Shown here: positions 62,901 through 64,000 of the stretch, one piece after another
Layout of the letters: every line of letters starts with the position of its first letter
How positions within the stretch are numbered: the stretch's first letter is position 1
From: Thermococcus chitonophagus
Lineage (GTDB): Archaea; Methanobacteriota_B; Thermococci; Thermococcales; Thermococcaceae
Assembly (NCBI RefSeq): GCF_002214605.1
Contig: NZ_CP015193.1
Span: 1,468,978-1,532,977, forward strand
Direction of reading: 5' to 3'
DNA length: 64,000 bases
Translations under genes and position numbers: made by a program
The notes under the pieces: generated by a model
Told to the model about the DNA's origin: nothing
What the model saw: only the letters and a program-made list of their open reading frames with translations
Database searches by the model: none

Positions 62901-63153
62901 TATCTGGAATTTGAGGATTAAAACGATGGGGAGTATTTTCATTAAGCCTTATCATCTTTTTAAATTCCTTAGCATCAACATTTTCTGGAAGCAATGCTCC
63001 AGCAATTACAGCTCTTGCTCCAATTAATGGTTTCCTTGTCCACCAGAAGACCATCTCCCAATAAGGTGGTCTCGCCGGACCCTTTTCTTTAGCACTTTTT
63101 TCATTAATTTCCCTTATGGGAAAGTTTGGGCTTTCAAGAAAAGTTCTTTTCAT
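59992..63153 (-). CDS. DUF1156 adenine-type DNA methylase with zinc ribbon (COG1743)
   Basis: 1,053 residues. The DUF1156 start 'FPIREINEKSAKEK' and 'WWTRKPLIGARAVI' is followed by the SAM-binding 'LLDPFAGFGSIPLEGL' (about 95-110), two CxxC pairs 'CPHCGKW' (216) and 'CLNCGNV' (333), and the catalytic 'DVIVTDPPYSIDVPY' (601-615; D-P-P-Y). D-P-P-Y enzymes methylate the amino group of adenine or cytosine. The order of motifs (I before IV with a very large insertion) is that of the family. It is the first gene of the defence operon and presumably protects host DNA. Divergent from the gene at 63314. Confidence 0.92.
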   Translation of the reverse strand: MKRTFLESPNFPIREINEKSAKEKGPARPPYWEMVFWWTRKPLIGARAVIAGALLPENVDAKEFKKMIRLNENTPHRFNPQIPDKYKQYFEGKKLLDPFAGFGSIPLEGLRLGLDVTAVELLPTAYVFLKAVLEYPKKFGRLKVKVPVKELEALGLDSYAREAKKKIITSVEVPALVYDVAKWGNWITEQLKNDPEIRELYDDDVAVYIGTWEVKCPHCGKWTPIVGNWWLARVKDSKGKYQRLAYMKPKRTENGIEIEVVDLNQIVGDVSNAKVDTRKGEIVFEDEEIVKKLKPKIEKGEVDAKIRKIDGKEAVVFEVPKSNMESRRQQAFCLNCGNVMRFVDESGNHYTRKKGEGEFYVKFALRKYHQGDENYARQRLLVKVKIENNDLIFEPATKEDNAKLEKAKEKVKELLKKGDPDIPREPVPPYGSLLFGALQIIGWGFDQWYKLFNPRQLLTLVKIVKLIREVGKKVEEEKLKEGWSEEEAFKYAEAIATYLSVAQTKIINYNTLSTRWSSGSLLPNKVQGALSFRGIAMVWNWGDTNVLYIQGNSYSISKATASVMGALNYLISSLAPNLHTFSKVEVMQSDATSLSFDKSFDVIVTDPPYSIDVPYAELSDFYYVWLKRALSDVEGNKLVPRFHREAFFKKVGKKYREREVQWKEFASKEVSEFSARFYTEKEKEKLAKEHFKNLFTQAFIAMKNNLKDDGILATYYAHTSLDAWATLIEAGWQGAKLQITTAIPLNTELGSSIMRQGKLSLDTSIIAVWRKVKRDGKKVVDVRDFVEYKDPYTGEVKKVRFTEKIQLVAEEKAKQLLAHGYTGLDLLYGVIASALSVITEYEEVQRYGTKLPVLEILEKYVYPASAQAIAKALAQEVHGRVSSKEALFYLLAKLLFGKAKVSSNDVVLLSIATETNSRELISSKILLEKKEGSSKYYQLNSPQSDNLTKLEAFLKSRGIDIASPKPKNAIDTLHLLEYYAKRHPKSEFRRRYDELKQKYQSFVEEATNLALIFTSMAKNLRWDDVEFKLAEDIAEKLELIKKPQKTLMEIIGS

Positions 63154-63313
63154 GTTTTCACCACCAGAAATAACTTATTGTTAGAAGAGTTTTTAACTTC
63201 TTTGATAGTTGTGGATAAAAATCGGCAAAAGAATAACCTCAAATTTACAATTGACGAAGGAAAAGCTTATTTGGAGAAATGCAGAGATAATAATGAATGA
63301 GGTGTCCACAGGA

Positions 63314-63619
63314 ATGGACCCTGCGAAGTTTTTTGCTCTTTTTGTCCCTACCATAATAGCGTTAATTGTTGCAGTAACTATTCCGAACCCAGAAAAAGTG
63401 GCTTATGATGCACTTACTCCAGCGATAAACGGGATTTATGAGCAAGCCCAAAGTCAGATTGGCGACCCTCAACTTGAGAGCTCTATGGAGTTAGTCAAGT
63501 TAAGCTGGAACTTACTCGGCTTTGGAATATGGCTTTCAGAAGTTCTTGCACCGTTTGCCATAATCTTCAGCTTCCTGACAAAAGCTGGGCTCCTCGATGG
63601 ATTTGACTTTAGCTTTTGA
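63314..63619 (+). CDS. Small membrane protein of unknown function
   Basis: About 101 residues from the ATG at 63314, which has GAGGTG nine bases upstream; in-frame ATGs at 63209 and 63293 are less well supported. Two hydrophobic helices (FALFVPTIIALIVAVTI; LLGFGIWLSEVLAPFAIIFSFL) flank a polar loop of about 45 residues. No family recognised. It is divergent from the defence operon and may mark its right-hand edge. Confidence 0.6.
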   Translation: MDPAKFFALFVPTIIALIVAVTIPNPEKVAYDALTPAINGIYEQAQSQIGDPQLESSMELVKLSWNLLGFGIWLSEVLAPFAIIFSFLTKAGLLDGFDFSF

Positions 63620-63791
63620 GGAGCTCTTTTAATTTTTTAATTGTATTCTCAGCTTCTTCAAAACTTTTTGCACCAACAACTACACATTCCACATTTGGTA
63701 GTTTAATTGCAAGTTCCTCTAAACTCAACTTCTCTCCGAGTTTGCCACTGATCACGAGATTTTTAGTCTTATTTGTGAGTAAATACTCCAA
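63609..63791 (-). CDS. Possible small or truncated protein
   Basis: 60 codons opened by TTG, with GGAG too close to be a good site. The second half (NVECVVVGAKSFEEAENTIKKLKELLKS) looks like a real beta-alpha end of a larger protein, for example an aldo-keto reductase-like tail. It may be the remnant of a longer gene. Low confidence as an expressed gene. Confidence 0.3.
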   Translation of the reverse strand: MEYLLTNKTKNLVISGKLGEKLSLEELAIKLPNVECVVVGAKSFEEAENTIKKLKELLKS

Positions 63792-63884
63792 AGACTCTAT
63801 TTACAATTCTTTACGCTTCAAAAGAGCCAAAACTACATGTGCCCGGATGTAGGACGAAAAGTTAAAGGTGCAAAGACGAGTCTT

Positions 63885-64000
63885 TCATTGTTTGACCCAG
63901 TCCAAAAAGAGTGTCTTGAAGCACTCATAAATACTCTGTACATCAATTAAAGCTAGATCAAAGTCTTTTTTGTGAAGTTCACCATCCAGTTCCTCAAGAA
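63885..64000 (-). CDS. C-terminal end of an unidentified gene (runs off the window)
   Basis: The minus strand is open from the window edge to a TGA at 63885: 'ELHKKDFDLALIDVQSIYECFKTL' and then 'FLDWVKQ' in shape. The composition is protein-like and helical. Too short to name. Confidence 0.45.
   Translation of the reverse strand, partial: LEELDGELHKKDFDLALIDVQSIYECFKTLFLDWVKQ

Noticed and set aside
46682-63153. Classical DISARM or BREX locus
   Set aside because: The DISARM hallmarks (DrmA helicase, DrmB DUF1998, PLD DrmC) and BREX hallmarks (PglZ, BrxC, Lon-like) were not seen; only the SNF2/DUF3883 helicase is shared in kind.
1-64000. tRNA, rRNA and CRISPR loci
   Set aside because: I looked for tRNA T-arm sequences on both strands and for regularly spaced 28-37-bp repeats and saw none. 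A tRNAscan and a CRISPR finder would be decisive.

Overview
The window is a stretch of a hyperthermophilic euryarchaeal chromosome, almost certainly a Pyrococcus close to P. furiosus. The evidence is the presence of ribosomal protein S8e, a diphthamide Dph2, an archaeal ZPR1 protein, a fused inositol-1-phosphate cytidylyltransferase / di-myo-inositol-phosphate-phosphate synthase (a solute of hyperthermophiles), short GGTGA/GAGG ribosome sites, TTTATA-type archaeal promoters and a C/D-box guide RNA. The genus is inferred from memory of gene content; no database was searched.

Layout. Positions 1-38,850 are mostly core chromosome: a partial TldD; two MFS carriers and an ArsR-led operon; asparagine synthetase; JAMM protease and S8e; a heterodimeric ABC exporter; a cysteine desulfurase-like enzyme; NIF3; Dph2; TRAM and beta-grasp (MoaD/ThiS) proteins; a Dpp/Opp-type importer whose operon ends in a GH130 glycosidase; ZPR1; a THUMP-like methyltransferase; IPCT-DIPPS; phosphoglycerate kinase; and a threonine operon (two aspartokinases, homoserine kinase, threonine synthase, aspartate-semialdehyde dehydrogenase). 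Scattered in it are relics: a UPF0175 antitoxin, a VapC piece beside a TnpB (IS200/IS605) tail, and an ATPase/DUF234 gene split by a frameshift. A pita-bread (M24) protein has lost metal ligands, and a C/D-box sRNA lies at 38.3 kb.

Positions 39-46.6 kb are an AT-rich, gene-poor insertion of plasmid or virus type: an orphan PD-(D/E)XK protein, a dead type I HsdR fragment, a frameshifted tyrosine integrase, several unrecognised genes, an AT-hook/coiled-coil DNA-binding protein, and four copies of a 21-bp repeat plus perfect palindromes that look like iterons or operators.

Positions 46.7-63.2 kb are the most striking part: ten genes on one strand forming a composite defence locus. In transcription order they are a DUF1156 DNA methylase, a wHTH-membrane protein, an AbiE-like antitoxin/toxin pair behind a perfect 19-bp inverted repeat, a small membrane protein, a DUF499 ATPase, an unknown 145-aa protein, a SNF2-type helicase with a DUF3883-like end, an McrB-type motor with an EVE/YTH-like domain apparently inserted inside its AAA+ module, and McrC. 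The methylase, ATPase and helicase combination resembles DISARM-related anti-phage clusters. Its physical linkage to a nucleotidyltransferase toxin system and to an EVE-bearing McrBC restriction module is the best candidate here for an undescribed arrangement. The rightmost kilobase holds a small membrane protein and partial unknown genes.
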